DNA of 61,969 nucleotides from positions 1 through 61,969 of the forward strand of contig NZ_LDPV02000011.1 of NCBI RefSeq assembly GCF_001038425.2. Direction: 5' to 3'. Source of the DNA: Ornithinibacillus contaminans. GTDB lineage: Bacteria; Bacillota; Bacilli; Bacillales; Amphibacillaceae. The notes under the pieces are model-generated. The model had not been told where the DNA came from and searched no databases. It worked only from the letters and a program-made list of their open reading frames with translations. Below are positions 37,801 to 44,570 of this stretch, one piece after another; position 1 is the first letter of the stretch, and each line of letters starts with the position of its first letter. The position numbers and the translations under genes are program-made.

Positions 37801-40800
37801 GATCCACTTAGGCTCCATTGATCTAAAAGTTCCCCACTGTTGACATCGACAGCCTTAAGGGAAAACGTACCATCAACGACAAAGTAAATTCCGTTGCTAG
37901 TAACTACTCCATTATTCACCGTCGTATTAACATTTTTATTATCCCAAAGCAATTCCCCACTGTTTCGGTCAAATGCTTTTAAGGACGGTACAGACGCGGA
38001 ACTAACCATAACAGTGTCCTCATAAATAACAGGTGATGCTGCTTGGGTATCACCAATTCCATCAACATGCCATAATTCCTCACCCGTTTCTACGTTCACC
38101 GCCCATAACGTTCCATTACTATCAAAATCCGTACTGAACGCATAAACCGTATTTTCCACAACCACTGGGAACGAGGCAAAACCTCCCCCACTTACTTGGA
38201 ATGTCCAATTCAAGGTACCATCCTGCTTGGACAACGCCTGCAGTTTACCATCTTCAACACTACCGATGATTAACTGTTCACCTGCTAATGCCCCACCTGA
38301 ATAACTACTAGACGGAATTGTTGTCGACCATAGTTCACGACCATCTTCTGCATTTAAGGCGGACACTTTAGTCAATTCTTCGAAGCTTGACGTTACATAG
38401 AGTGTCCCGTCTTCATAGATTGGAGATTCATAGACAGGGAAGTTTTCCGTGTTAATACTCCAATGCACTACCCCACTTGTAATGTCTAACGCATACAGCT
38501 TTTGATCTTGTCCACCAGCAACATACACATAGTCATCGGTAATCGTAGGTGTGCTTCGGTTCATTCCACCTGTTCGAAAACTCCATTTTTCCTCACTTGT
38601 CTCGATATCATATGCCCGCACATTGCCTGATTCCGTTACAATTATCACCGTGTCTTCATTGACAACTGGTGAAGAAAAGACCACGTTCCCGCCAACTCGG
38701 ATATCCCACGAAGGCTCCAGGTAATCAATTGCAATGTCCTCGTTCGATAACGGGTTTCTAGCATTATTATTGTTTCCCGTCTTCCATAATTCATCTGAAG
38801 TTGGGTTATTTTTGGCTACGGTCATATCTAGACTTACATCCGCTGTAACAGCTACCAATTCCGTCTGGCTCGTGATCCCTTTTCCAGTTACTGAAAGCTG
38901 ATAGTTCCCTTCTGGTACACCTGTAATCGTAAATTCTCCATTTTCATCAGTCCGGACAAATCCAATTGGCGTATTCTGCACACGGACATAGGCAAACACA
39001 GCCGGCTCACCTTCAGTTGTTTCTACTACTCCCTGAATGTTATACTGATCAGACTTCGGCAGCTGCCAAGCAACATCAAGCACTTGGTCCTTTTCAACCG
39101 TCACTGTAAATTCCTCAGTTCCATAGCCAAAGGATTCAACCGTTATCGTATGAGTACCCTCACGTAAGTTGAATTGGAATGTCCCATCTGCAGGAACAAC
39201 TATTTTCAAATCCTCTTCTGGAATTAAAATTGTCGCAGAAATTGGGGAGCCATTTTCATCCGTAACTGTCCCATTTACCTGACCTGCAAATCCCGCTGTC
39301 GTAACAGCAGCATAAGCATTTACAATCCCATTTCCATACAAATCATTCGGTAAATCTCCCATGTGAAGCTCTGTTCGTGCCGTATTTTTCAGTAATTCTT
39401 TTACCTCGTCAATGGTCAATTCTGGATTTGCCTCTAGTATCAAGGCAATTACGCCAGCAACATGAGGTGTTGCCATCGACGTCCCACTAATTGTGTGATA
39501 GCCATTCCCTGGCCATGCCGAGTAAATATCGTAACCTGGAGCAGATACATCAGGCTTAATTATCCGTTCATTTTCCCAATAGACAGGTCCTCTACTAGAG
39601 AAATATGCAATTTGGTCATTACTATCTGTCGCCCCAACAGCAAACGATTCTGGGAAGCTTCCTGGCGCACCAATTGAGCCTGATGCTGGACCATCATTCC
39701 CTGCAGCAAACAGTGGAAAAATACCCGCTGCAACCCATGCTTGAACATCCGCTTGGAAGGTGGTGTCTGTTGTATTGGGATTTCCCCAAGAGTTATTAAC
39801 GACCTGTGGTGCTTTTGCAGGATCTCCACCTGGTGCCATAAACCATTGGAATGCCTGATGGATTCCTGATTCTGTCGCAAACCCGCTATCATTAAAGATT
39901 TTCGCAGCAATCCATTCTGCTCCAGGTGCAACACCAACTGGTTCACCTTCTCCTCCACCTACCGCTGTCCCGGCAACATGGGTACCGTGCCCATTTCCAT
40001 CACCTGGTGTTTGGTAACCATCTCCGGAAAAGTCAGCCCATGAATATTGGTGGTCGCCATCACGACCACGATAATTAGCTGCGAGTGCCTCATGCGTTAC
40101 GTCAACACCAGTATCCATGATTCCGACGACAACCCCGTTGCCATCAATTCCATAACGGCTCCATACATCAGTAGCATTTACTTTTTCTAGCCCCCATTCA
40201 GGCAAACGAGGTGCTGTATCACTCACTGTAACTTCTGGGACCTCAAATACTTTTTCCAGTAAAATTTTTTCAACATCATCACGCTTTGCTAATTCTTCTA
40301 ATGCTTCTTTTGTCACACGCGTAGCAATTCCATTGATAATCCAAAGTGGCTTTATCTCTTCTGCTTGTCCTTTTTGTGAAAAACTATCCAGTTGCCTTAA
40401 CACCGCTGATTGTGATGTTTCGGCAATACGTTGCAATTGATTTTGCACATGCTGTAAGCGTTCCTCACGACTGGTTTTCTTTTCAGCATCTGCCAAAACA
40501 TTCTTCGCACTCGTCGTATCATCCTTCATGTGAATAATGACACTAACCTTCTCTTCTTCTTTTAGAGATTGGTAAATTTTTTGCTCTACCTTTCCCTCCA
40601 TTACAATTTGATTTGCTTGATTGTCTATGGCATTTTTGTCTGTTTGTTCAGCAGTATTAGTTGAGCTGCTGTCATAGGAGGGCTTGTCTATTTCTAGCCC
40701 GTCATGTAACCGAGGTAGCCCGTCCTCACTAGTGACTTCGAGTTGCTTATTAGACGAATCTTCCTCTGTGTTCTTCTCACTAGCTTCCAGCTCCTTTTCT

Positions 40801-40949
40801 AGCTTCATATCTTCCTCTATCGTGTTTAGTGCTGGTGCTTCTGTCCCTTCAGCATGATATACTGTCAGAGGTGTAAACAAGGAAAATAAAACTAAGGCAA
40901 TCGCAAAAATCGCCCATATTCTGCGATACTTTCTGTTCATCAACCGCAT
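31809..40949 (-). CDS. Giant secreted subtilisin-like (S8) protease with beta-propeller, five repeated ThuA/amidotransferase-like modules and carboxypeptidase-regulatory-like domains
   Basis: 3046 residues. Signal peptide about 1-34; acidic low-complexity 40-115; I9-like propeptide about 125-240; S8 protease about 262-552 with Asp279 ('GIMDTGVD'), His321 ('GHGTHVAG'), Asn386 ('NNSWG') and Ser491 ('GTSMATPHVAG'), so the triad and oxyanion Asn are present. Two carboxypeptidase-regulatory-like beta domains follow (about 556-715), then a PQQ-type propeller (about 720-1075, repeats with W-S-F/W-S-I/L-W-x). After that, five roughly 200-residue modules start near 1239, 1615, 1991, 2364 and 2746, each with 'HP[IL]F' or 'NPLF' and 'GSI..L' motifs, separated by one or two beta domains (G-x-V-x-D-x-x-x-x-x-I). 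A final Ig-like domain (about 2950-3040) has no LPxTG or SLH anchor. The N-terminal third resembles bacillopeptidase F. Shine-Dalgarno GGAGGAG precedes the ATG. Confidence 0.92.
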   Translation of the reverse strand: MRLMNRKYRRIWAIFAIALVLFSLFTPLTVYHAEGTEAPALNTIEEDMKLEKELEASEKNTEEDSSNKQLEVTSEDGLPRLHDGLEIDKPSYDSSSTNTAEQTDKNAIDNQANQIVMEGKVEQKIYQSLKEEEKVSVIIHMKDDTTSAKNVLADAEKKTSREERLQHVQNQLQRIAETSQSAVLRQLDSFSQKGQAEEIKPLWIINGIATRVTKEALEELAKRDDVEKILLEKVFEVPEVTVSDTAPRLPEWGLEKVNATDVWSRYGIDGNGVVVGIMDTGVDVTHEALAANYRGRDGDHQYSWADFSGDGYQTPGDGNGHGTHVAGTAVGGGEGEPVGVAPGAEWIAAKIFNDSGFATESGIHQAFQWFMAPGGDPAKAPQVVNNSWGNPNTTDTTFQADVQAWVAAGIFPLFAAGNDGPASGSIGAPGSFPESFAVGATDSNDQIAYFSSRGPVYWENERIIKPDVSAPGYDIYSAWPGNGYHTISGTSMATPHVAGVIALILEANPELTIDEVKELLKNTARTELHMGDLPNDLYGNGIVNAYAAVTTAGFAGQVNGTVTDENGSPISATILIPEEDLKIVVPADGTFQFNLREGTHTITVESFGYGTEEFTVTVEKDQVLDVAWQLPKSDQYNIQGVVETTEGEPAVFAYVRVQNTPIGFVRTDENGEFTITGVPEGNYQLSVTGKGITSQTELVAVTADVSLDMTVAKNNPTSDELWKTGNNNNARNPLSNEDIAIDYLEPSWDIRVGGNVVFSSPVVNEDTVIIVTESGNVRAYDIETSEEKWSFRTGGMNRSTPTITDDYVYVAGGQDQKLYALDITSGVVHWSINTENFPVYESPIYEDGTLYVTSSFEELTKVSALNAEDGRELWSTTIPSSSYSGGALAGEQLIIGSVEDGKLQALSKQDGTLNWTFQVSGGGFASFPVVVENTVYAFSTDFDSNGTLWAVNVETGEELWHVDGIGDTQAASPVIYEDTVMVSSASVPSLKAFDRNSGELLWDNKNVNTTVNNGVVTSNGIYFVVDGTFSLKAVDVNSGELLDQWSLSGSSSSTPAISNGQIIVATQNGLERFLAPGILAGTIQDGAGNPVVGTVRIVGTELKTDTNSNGEFEMSLLPGSYDVRISSNGLEQVESQFVIQSGYRFNHTYQLNPVEQGQLTGTVVDSRSGKAVAGVQVTVQDTSLEATTDEEGVFEFPSIYAGNYDVLFDGSGYVKESQPVTISAGEQFALSVELNPIDVAVLNDYNATIVNLLNGNGIPAEERTWEDIQGEIENYSLLYLNGAYTSGGWTPSKAELDALLAEALVADVSVIFTDVWGPSYGSISDLVTHYQDPVSLESDFNDASISLKVSQDHPIFDDYSQGDEIPIMNSGKGSWFNGFSGRNLATVISGRLGNVGAGVAYKAVSENSAHLLLANNSTASWNLPTQHWLQPQHNVLVNSVQFLLDDAAFGKLTGQVTDQQGNPVQARVQVIETGVQVKADDHGQFELFHDEGTYELEVRLTGYETEIVEVTFENGQPITEAIQLTSSTDGKLSGIVTDAMSTNSVANVQVLLKNESEELVAETTTGTNGYYEFDALPAAIYTIEFNHDEYVLSQNVLELNGPPVEYNQALTPEPELAILGDKTYGYTLDMLFAEANIDTTNYTSIATLTEEIDAYDVVFFNNASGVTEASLKNLEQAADEQGVSIIYGDSYFSGGGIYALTNARKDPATRETVNVRTSAAQYVVREENPLFGELAAGETIDLLVPDGSRVSSFNDYSGYVLADIKHAGNETVHGAGVGFKPRTGDSMELLLSGHSAELAHDGEDYTDSGKQLFIDSVIWAAYEDFNVFRGSITNENGEAIEADVTLEMDGVEMTAETSPENPEFNIAALDGDATITLAAYGYVTQTFTITISDALEPMNLEMALQEDVGVLKGQITNQAQFSAIPEAYVKVVGYPREAYTDELGYYQIDDLEPGTYDVEISKDGFLEEKLTIEIGPGETKTYNTALRPSPTVGIVVDAQSASYGTVAAYLKEKGYNTVSMFYDDVEMLDEVDLVFANSDYNNDLIPDEETFKAFVKALDETETSVIWTGQHGGKGSIRYLYDYFGDPGVEYRGSGSGIQTATIVQDHPIFEGVPETFQFNGNSGYYYGFDDYTGTMLMDYEKEGVEEEGYMVGFKGRTINSVEILLGGMTFGYGYYPGQPAFDENREKIISNAVLWAIDHEGSYAGEIRGQVMNDLDAVIQAEITVEETGQTVETDNNGNFFVGLAEGSYTLMIAGFGHETKQFNVQVENGKILEQSFVLQSDAVGELSGIVRSSATGDVIAGAVVEVLGTPLKTETNENGTFQLVVPEGVYDVRVTASGFQPQTSSVTLIEGQTSSLTMTLADSQAIAVIATSANHGRLTPFLEENGYEVVEFDRNEHGLVKDRIEDFALVIFNDAATSMTEADFLALINAADEAQVSMIFPNQYGTGSINHLRDYLDDPGSTNTDFVTDSVEYEVLEEHPIFRGYNVGDQITILERKDSTQQYGVFDDYSGTTIADLRHVDEGRLGSGIAYDFRSSGHVHLLLSGLASSIYGSPGERWTDDARNIYINAVDWAIHASLGEISGVVQTEDGEPIEGATVRIPDENISVRTNDQGRFTIGVGTGEHTVSITAIGYEPVQETVVVENIGDAVELNVTLQASERMTIYGQVTTPNGEGLSDVTITATNQDEALEMTATSDSDGNYQLTELLAGEYVLTFEKDGYLTMTEAVTIENGQNVELNASISSYNIAVLGDFKGEISNVLQEKNLAAEQVNWNVLDNVNLYDVIIVNASDAEPADVEALVAASDQYQTSLVFLDTWGTTGSIPLLEGALGYPALHEQGYDEGEVFIQTDMTDHPIFEGFESGPIPILAAKSPYATFTDYRGMTLGNLAVDEADKGSSIAYTFRSNEHMHLLLSAFAVNNMVGPTRGWTEEGKQLFAQAVEWAKDATGQLPSAPVWKKESDEQRDGAPIVIGGTADPSTTIRIYDGDTLVIETKTNPGGVFNEKLYLPQGEYQLVAEAVNEDGFTQSETEMTINIRPRNNIMTKE

Positions 40950-41256
40950 TCCAACTCCTCCACCTTCACATAAAATAATCAGATTCTTACTAATAATTTA
41001 AATTATGTTAACATTATTAAAATAATCTAACAATATCACAACAAACAAATAAGCACATAAACCCACACAAGATAGGCAAAAAGTAATCCCAAAACCAACA
41101 AAGACCTAGAACCAAACATTGGGTGCCTGTCACCACCCGGTTTTTGTCGATTCTTGTTGGTACAAAGCAATAAAAAAAGCACCTGCGTCGTTAAACACAA
41201 ATGCCTTTCTTATCGATTCTCACTAGTTCACAAGCGCATATACAATCCTGTAAATC
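40950..41256. other. Intergenic region containing REP-like element B
   Basis: AT-rich leader of the giant protease gene (40950-41100), then the REP-like element and the 3' side of the transposase gene. No further gene supported. Confidence 0.4.
41121..41155 (-). repeat. REP-like element B (minus orientation)
   Basis: Reads on the minus strand AATCGACAAAAACC then GGGTGGTGACAGGCACCC. It lies about 100 bp after the transposase gene stop and is inverted relative to copies A and C. Confidence 0.8.
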
Positions 41257-41847
41257 CTAAAAAAACACAATTTCCCCTCCATCCATTGGCATCTCCTTAA
41301 TTTCCTTCTCCTCATTTACAAATTCCTGATATTTCTGCCGCTTCTCCAATGCATTCCCGTCCATACAATCTAACACCGCATTAACATTTAACATCGAATG
41401 CCCTGATGTATGTAAATATAAGCGATAGCTACTCCATCGGTAACTTTCAGGGGTTTCAACCAAGCCTGCCTTCAGCGGATTCAAATGAATATATCTACTT
41501 ACTCTTAGCATAGCTAGATCCGTATTTATCAAGCGATCAAAGTAACGCTTTTCAAACACGTGTCCAGTTAAATTGTTTTTCGTATTGTAATAATCCGCAT
41601 AACGTTTATTAATTAACGACATAACTTTTGAAATCGTCTGACTATCCGACCTCATCTGTAAGTGAAAATGATTGGACATCAAGCAATATGCAGCTAAATC
41701 AAATGGTGTTTTTTGCTTAACCTCCTTTAACAAATAAAAAAATGTCCGGTAATCTATCTCCGTCTTAAACAAATCGTCTCGCTGATTCCCACGGCATACA
41801 ATATGATAGTAATACCCTGGCAACCATTCCCTCTTCTTTCTCCCCAT
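41257..41847 (-). CDS. REP-associated tyrosine transposase (RAYT; Y1/IS200-like)
   Basis: A 196-residue single-strand DNA transposase of the TnpA-REP/RAYT group. It begins 'GYYYHIVCRGNQRDDLFK' (typical RAYT start, 'H-I-[VT]-x-R-G-x-x-x-x-x-[IL]-F') and has 'AYCLMSNHFHLQM' with the metal-binding His-Phe-His. 'INKRYADYYNTKNNLTGHVFEKRYF' carries a Tyr in the helix expected for the nucleophile plus the 'G-H-[VL]-[FW]-[EQ]-x-R-[FY]' motif, and then 'VSRYIHLNPLKAGLVETPESYRWSSY', i.e. the Y-I-H-x-N-P and W-S-S-Y motifs. All are intact, so it may be active. It lies between inverted REP-like elements B and C, as expected for a RAYT with its own repeats. Good Shine-Dalgarno AAAGGGGA. Confidence 0.9.
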   Translation of the reverse strand: MGRKKREWLPGYYYHIVCRGNQRDDLFKTEIDYRTFFYLLKEVKQKTPFDLAAYCLMSNHFHLQMRSDSQTISKVMSLINKRYADYYNTKNNLTGHVFEKRYFDRLINTDLAMLRVSRYIHLNPLKAGLVETPESYRWSSYRLYLHTSGHSMLNVNAVLDCMDGNALEKRQKYQEFVNEEKEIKEMPMDGGEIVFF

Positions 41848-42031
41848 TATGAATCCCCTTTGTTCTATATAGTGTTTTCCCCTTCTACCTTAATAAAAAG
41901 AAGCAAAACCGTCTAAACTAAATAAATCGAAATTAGCACCTCATGATTAGCGAGAAATCCATAAATTCCTAAGAGGAAATTGTATCATTTAGCAACAGAA
42001 CTAGTTAAAAGACAAAATTACATGATTATTT

Positions 42032-42064
42032 CATTCGACAATATTCGGGTGGTGACAGGCACCC
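42032..42064 (+). repeat. REP-like element C
   Basis: CATTCGACAATATTCGGG then TGGTGACAGGCACCC. It lies directly before the ribosome binding site of corA and, if the longer reading frame were translated, would encode 'IRVVTGT'. Confidence 0.8.
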
Positions 42065-42084
42065 AAAAGGGGGATTGGATTGGC

Positions 42085-43035
42085 TTGATTCAGGTAATTG
42101 CTATTTCAGAGATGGATGAGCGGGTGATGAATTTGGCGATCGATGAGGTGGATTTGGAGCAGTATCAGTGGTGGTGGATTGATTTTAATAACCCAACAGA
42201 GGAAGAGATTAAGAAGCTCGATACCGTTCTACATTTCCACCAACTGGCGATTGAGGATTGTATTCATGGCCAACAGCGGCCAAAGCTAGATTATTATGAG
42301 GACTACTCACTTGTTGTTACGCACACACTTGATCCCGAAAACTTTAAACCATTCGAAATAAACTTTTTTATTGGTAAAAACTATATCGTTACCTTTCATA
42401 AACATGACCTGCAAGAAATTAATCAAGTTTGGAATGCCTTTTTACAATTACCATCTTATGAAGGGTGGGACGAGTATCGTATTTTCTACGAAGTATTCGA
42501 TAAAGTGGTGGATAATTTCTTCCCGATTATCTATGAGCTCGAGGATAAAATTAATGAAGTAGAACAAAATCCTCATGCCGTATCGATGAATGTCCTGCTA
42601 GATACGCTCTTTGAATTACGACATCAGCTCTTGCGATTAAGGCATGCGATCCACCCAATCAGAGATTTATTGTATCGCATATTAAATTCACATCATCTCG
42701 ATGGGATTGAAAAACGAAGAGAATACTTTCTCGATATATATGATCATTTATTAAAGCTGTCCGAAATGGTTGATTCCAATCGGGATATTACCAATGATAT
42801 TCGTGATAATTTCATTTCCTTAAACTCCTACCAGCAAAATAAAGTCATTCAAATCCTAACAGTGATTACATCTATCTTTGCACCACTGACCTTTATTGCT
42901 GGAATTTACGGCATGAATTTCTATAATATGCCTGAGCTTACATGGCATTACGGGTACTTCCTCATCCTTGCAGTGATGCTATTGATTAGCGCATTCATGA
43001 TTCTCTGGTTCAAAAAGAAGGGCTGGTTCAAATAG
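42085..43035 (+). CDS. corA: CorA-type magnesium/divalent-cation transporter
   Basis: A 316-residue protein when started at the TTG at 42085, in line with typical CorA length. The cytosolic part contains 'WWWIDFNNPTEEEI' and 'FHQLAIEDCIHGQQRPKLDYYEDYSLVVTH' (I-E-D-C and R-P-K core). The C-terminus has two membrane segments with the pore signature 'GIYGMNF' and the ending 'WFKKKGWFK'. It transports Mg2+ (or Co2+/Zn2+ in some members) as a pentamer. I prefer TTG 42085 with AAAAGGGGG about 11 nt upstream; the 35 extra residues of the longest frame come from leader and REP-like DNA and are not CorA-like. Confidence 0.85.
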   Translation: MIQVIAISEMDERVMNLAIDEVDLEQYQWWWIDFNNPTEEEIKKLDTVLHFHQLAIEDCIHGQQRPKLDYYEDYSLVVTHTLDPENFKPFEINFFIGKNYIVTFHKHDLQEINQVWNAFLQLPSYEGWDEYRIFYEVFDKVVDNFFPIIYELEDKINEVEQNPHAVSMNVLLDTLFELRHQLLRLRHAIHPIRDLLYRILNSHHLDGIEKRREYFLDIYDHLLKLSEMVDSNRDITNDIRDNFISLNSYQQNKVIQILTVITSIFAPLTFIAGIYGMNFYNMPELTWHYGYFLILAVMLLISAFMILWFKKKGWFK

Positions 43036-43055
43036 CGCCTGTTTAAAACATTGAT

Positions 43056-43088
43056 TATTCGACAAAATTCGGGTGGTGCCAGGCACCT
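43056..43088 (+). repeat. REP-like element D
   Basis: TATTCGACAAAATTCGGG then TGGTGCCAGGCACCT. It is the C variant (GTGCC-A-GGCAC near-palindrome), 20 bp after the corA stop and touching the -35 box of the next promoter. Confidence 0.8.
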
Positions 43089-43090
43089 CC

Positions 43091-43119
43091 TTGACACTAG
43101 AATGCTTTGTCTTTATAAT
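43091..43119 (+). promoter_or_regulatory. Consensus sigma-A promoter of the queF operon
   Basis: TTGACA (43091-43096), 17-bp spacer, TATAAT (43114-43119): a perfect match at both hexamers with ideal spacing. Start of transcription expected near 43126. Confidence 0.9.
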
Positions 43120-43157
43120 TAGCCGAGTGATATTTGATGTATCCATATTTAAAGATT

Positions 43158-43196
43158 GGAGAGGTTCTTAGCTATACCCTCTATAAAAAACTAAGG
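43158..43196 (+). ncRNA. preQ1-I riboswitch aptamer
   Basis: P1 is AGAGG (43160-43164) with CCTCT (43178-43182); the loop TTCTTAGCTATA binds preQ1; the A-rich linker ATAAAAAA leads to CTAAG (43191-43195), which pairs with CTTAG of the loop to close the pseudoknot. It matches the class-I consensus from Bacillus que operons. Downstream genes are a preQ0 reductase and a queuosine-precursor transporter, as expected. Confidence 0.95.
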
Positions 43197-43215
43197 CCAG
43201 ATGATGCGATTACGA

Positions 43216-43246
43216 AGTCATGTGCCTCTTAGGTACATGGCTTTTT
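43216..43246 (+). terminator. Riboswitch-controlled terminator
   Basis: AGTCATGTGCC - TCTTA - GGTACATGGCT, eleven pairs with one mismatch and a G-U, then TTTTT. Its loop contains CTTAG, which can pair with the aptamer's CTAAG, giving a simple on/off switch: preQ1 bound favours the terminator. Confidence 0.88.
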
Positions 43247-43276
43247 TAGTAGATTGATAACAAAGGAGGTAACAAA

Positions 43277-43774
43277 ATGGCAGGAAGACGTGATGAAGAC
43301 TTAACAGAGCTAACACTTCTTGGCAGTCAAGGCACCACCTATGCATTTGACTATACACCTGAAGTACTAGAAACCTTTGATAATAAACACCCAAACCGAG
43401 ATTATTTTGTTAAATTTAATTGTCCAGAATTCACCACACTATGTCCGAAAACAGGGCAACCAGACTTCGGTACCGTATACATAAGCTACATTCCCGATAC
43501 TAAAATGGTCGAAAGCAAATCACTAAAACTATATTTATTTAGCTTTCGCAACCATGGTGACTTCCATGAGGATAGCATGAATATTATTATGAACGATTTG
43601 ATTACGATAATGGATCCAAGATATATCGAGGTATGGGGAAAATTCACTCCACGAGGTGGTATTTCCATCGATCCTTACTGTAATTACGGTAGACCTGGAA
43701 CGAAGTATGAGCACATGGCTGATCATCGCATGATGAACCATGATATGTATCCCGAAAAAATTGATAATCGCTAA
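43277..43774 (+). CDS. queF: NADPH-dependent 7-cyano-7-deazaguanine reductase
   Basis: A 165-residue cytosolic enzyme (T-fold, unimodular QueF) reducing preQ0 to preQ1 in queuosine synthesis. The catalytic Cys is in '[18 protein letters not shown]', with the conserved Asp in 'QPDFG' and the QueF motif '[20 protein letters not shown]' giving E-S-K-S-x-K and H-x-x-F-H-E. Length is normal for the short type. It lies under the preQ1 riboswitch, so its product represses it. Shine-Dalgarno AAAGGAGG. Confidence 0.97.
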   Translation: MAGRRDEDLTELTLLGSQGTTYAFDYTPEVLETFDNKHPNRDYFVKFNCPEFTTLCPKTGQPDFGTVYISYIPDTKMVESKSLKLYLFSFRNHGDFHEDSMNIIMNDLITIMDPRYIEVWGKFTPRGGISIDPYCNYGRPGTKYEHMADHRMMNHDMYPEKIDNR

Positions 43775-43826
43775 AAACTGACAGAGGGTTAGCTTTTTCC
43801 TTTCCTAAAAAGGAAGAGGTATTCAT

Positions 43827-44435
43827 ATGCAAATTTATTTAAGTGCGTTATTTGTAGGACTCCTATTAATCTCCAATATATTAGGAGTAAAACTATTTTC
43901 TATTGGTAGCCTCATGCTACCCGCAGCAGCTATTGTATACGTAGTCACCTATCTTATCACCGATATAATTGGGGAAGTGTACGGGAAAGATGCTGCTCGT
44001 AAAACCGTTCATGCTGGATTTTTCACACAAGTGATTGCTTTAATTTTCATTTATATTGCCATTCAGCTTCCGGCAGCGCCAGCATTTACAGCACAACTTG
44101 AATTTGAACAAATACTTGGTGGAAGCTTCCGAGTTATTGTAGCCAGTCTATTAGCCTATGTGGCAAGCCAGCATTTAGATGTAACGATATTTCATTGGTT
44201 AAAAGAGAAGCATGGCGAGAAGAAGCTTTGGCTACGTAATAACTTATCGACGATGTCTAGCCAGTTAATCGATACAACGATATTCATAACCGTCGCATTC
44301 TGGGGAACCGTTCCAATTGCTATCCTGCTTGGAATGATTGCGACACAATATGGATTTAAATTCTGTATCGCTGTCATCGATACACCAATTGCCTATTATA
44401 TTGTTAGACTTGCAAAACGTACAGAGGGTGCCTAG
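43827..44435 (+). CDS. Queuosine precursor transporter (YhhQ/QueT-like VUT family)
   Basis: A 202-residue membrane protein with about six segments. Family marks are 'NILGVKLFSIGSLMLPAAAIVYVVTYLITDIIGEVYGK', of which I rely on the core 'YLITDIIGEVYG', then 'SQLIDTTIFITVAFWG', and 'DTPIAYYIVRLAKR' at the end. Members import preQ0, preQ1 or queuine. The gene begins 50 bp after queF in the same operon and so under the same riboswitch. Salvage and reduction of queuosine precursors are thus controlled together; queC, queD and queE are not in the window. Confidence 0.92.
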   Translation: MQIYLSALFVGLLLISNILGVKLFSIGSLMLPAAAIVYVVTYLITDIIGEVYGKDAARKTVHAGFFTQVIALIFIYIAIQLPAAPAFTAQLEFEQILGGSFRVIVASLLAYVASQHLDVTIFHWLKEKHGEKKLWLRNNLSTMSSQLIDTTIFITVAFWGTVPIAILLGMIATQYGFKFCIAVIDTPIAYYIVRLAKRTEGA

Positions 44436-44570
44436 CACTCTCTTTTATTTATATTATAAATTTCATGTAATCCATTCTCATTCCTTCACCGTTACAAAAA
44501 GATGACAAAGGTATAGGACAATTCCGACTGTACATACGCTATACAAATAACGCGAAAGGGACTGAGGAAT

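Noticed and set aside
31816-40537. Many open frames opposite or in other phases of the giant protease gene
   Set aside because: They are shadows of a long real gene; none has a ribosome site together with a recognisable domain.
31748-41155. Composite transposon made of REP copies A and B carrying the giant protease gene
   Set aside because: The copies are inverted around the gene, but REP elements of this type are common and short. No target duplication was seen, so the bracket is probably chance.
41980-42084. N-terminal extension of CorA from an ATG at 41980
   Set aside because: It includes REP DNA, lacks CorA similarity and would make the protein longer than usual; the TTG at 42085 has a ribosome site.
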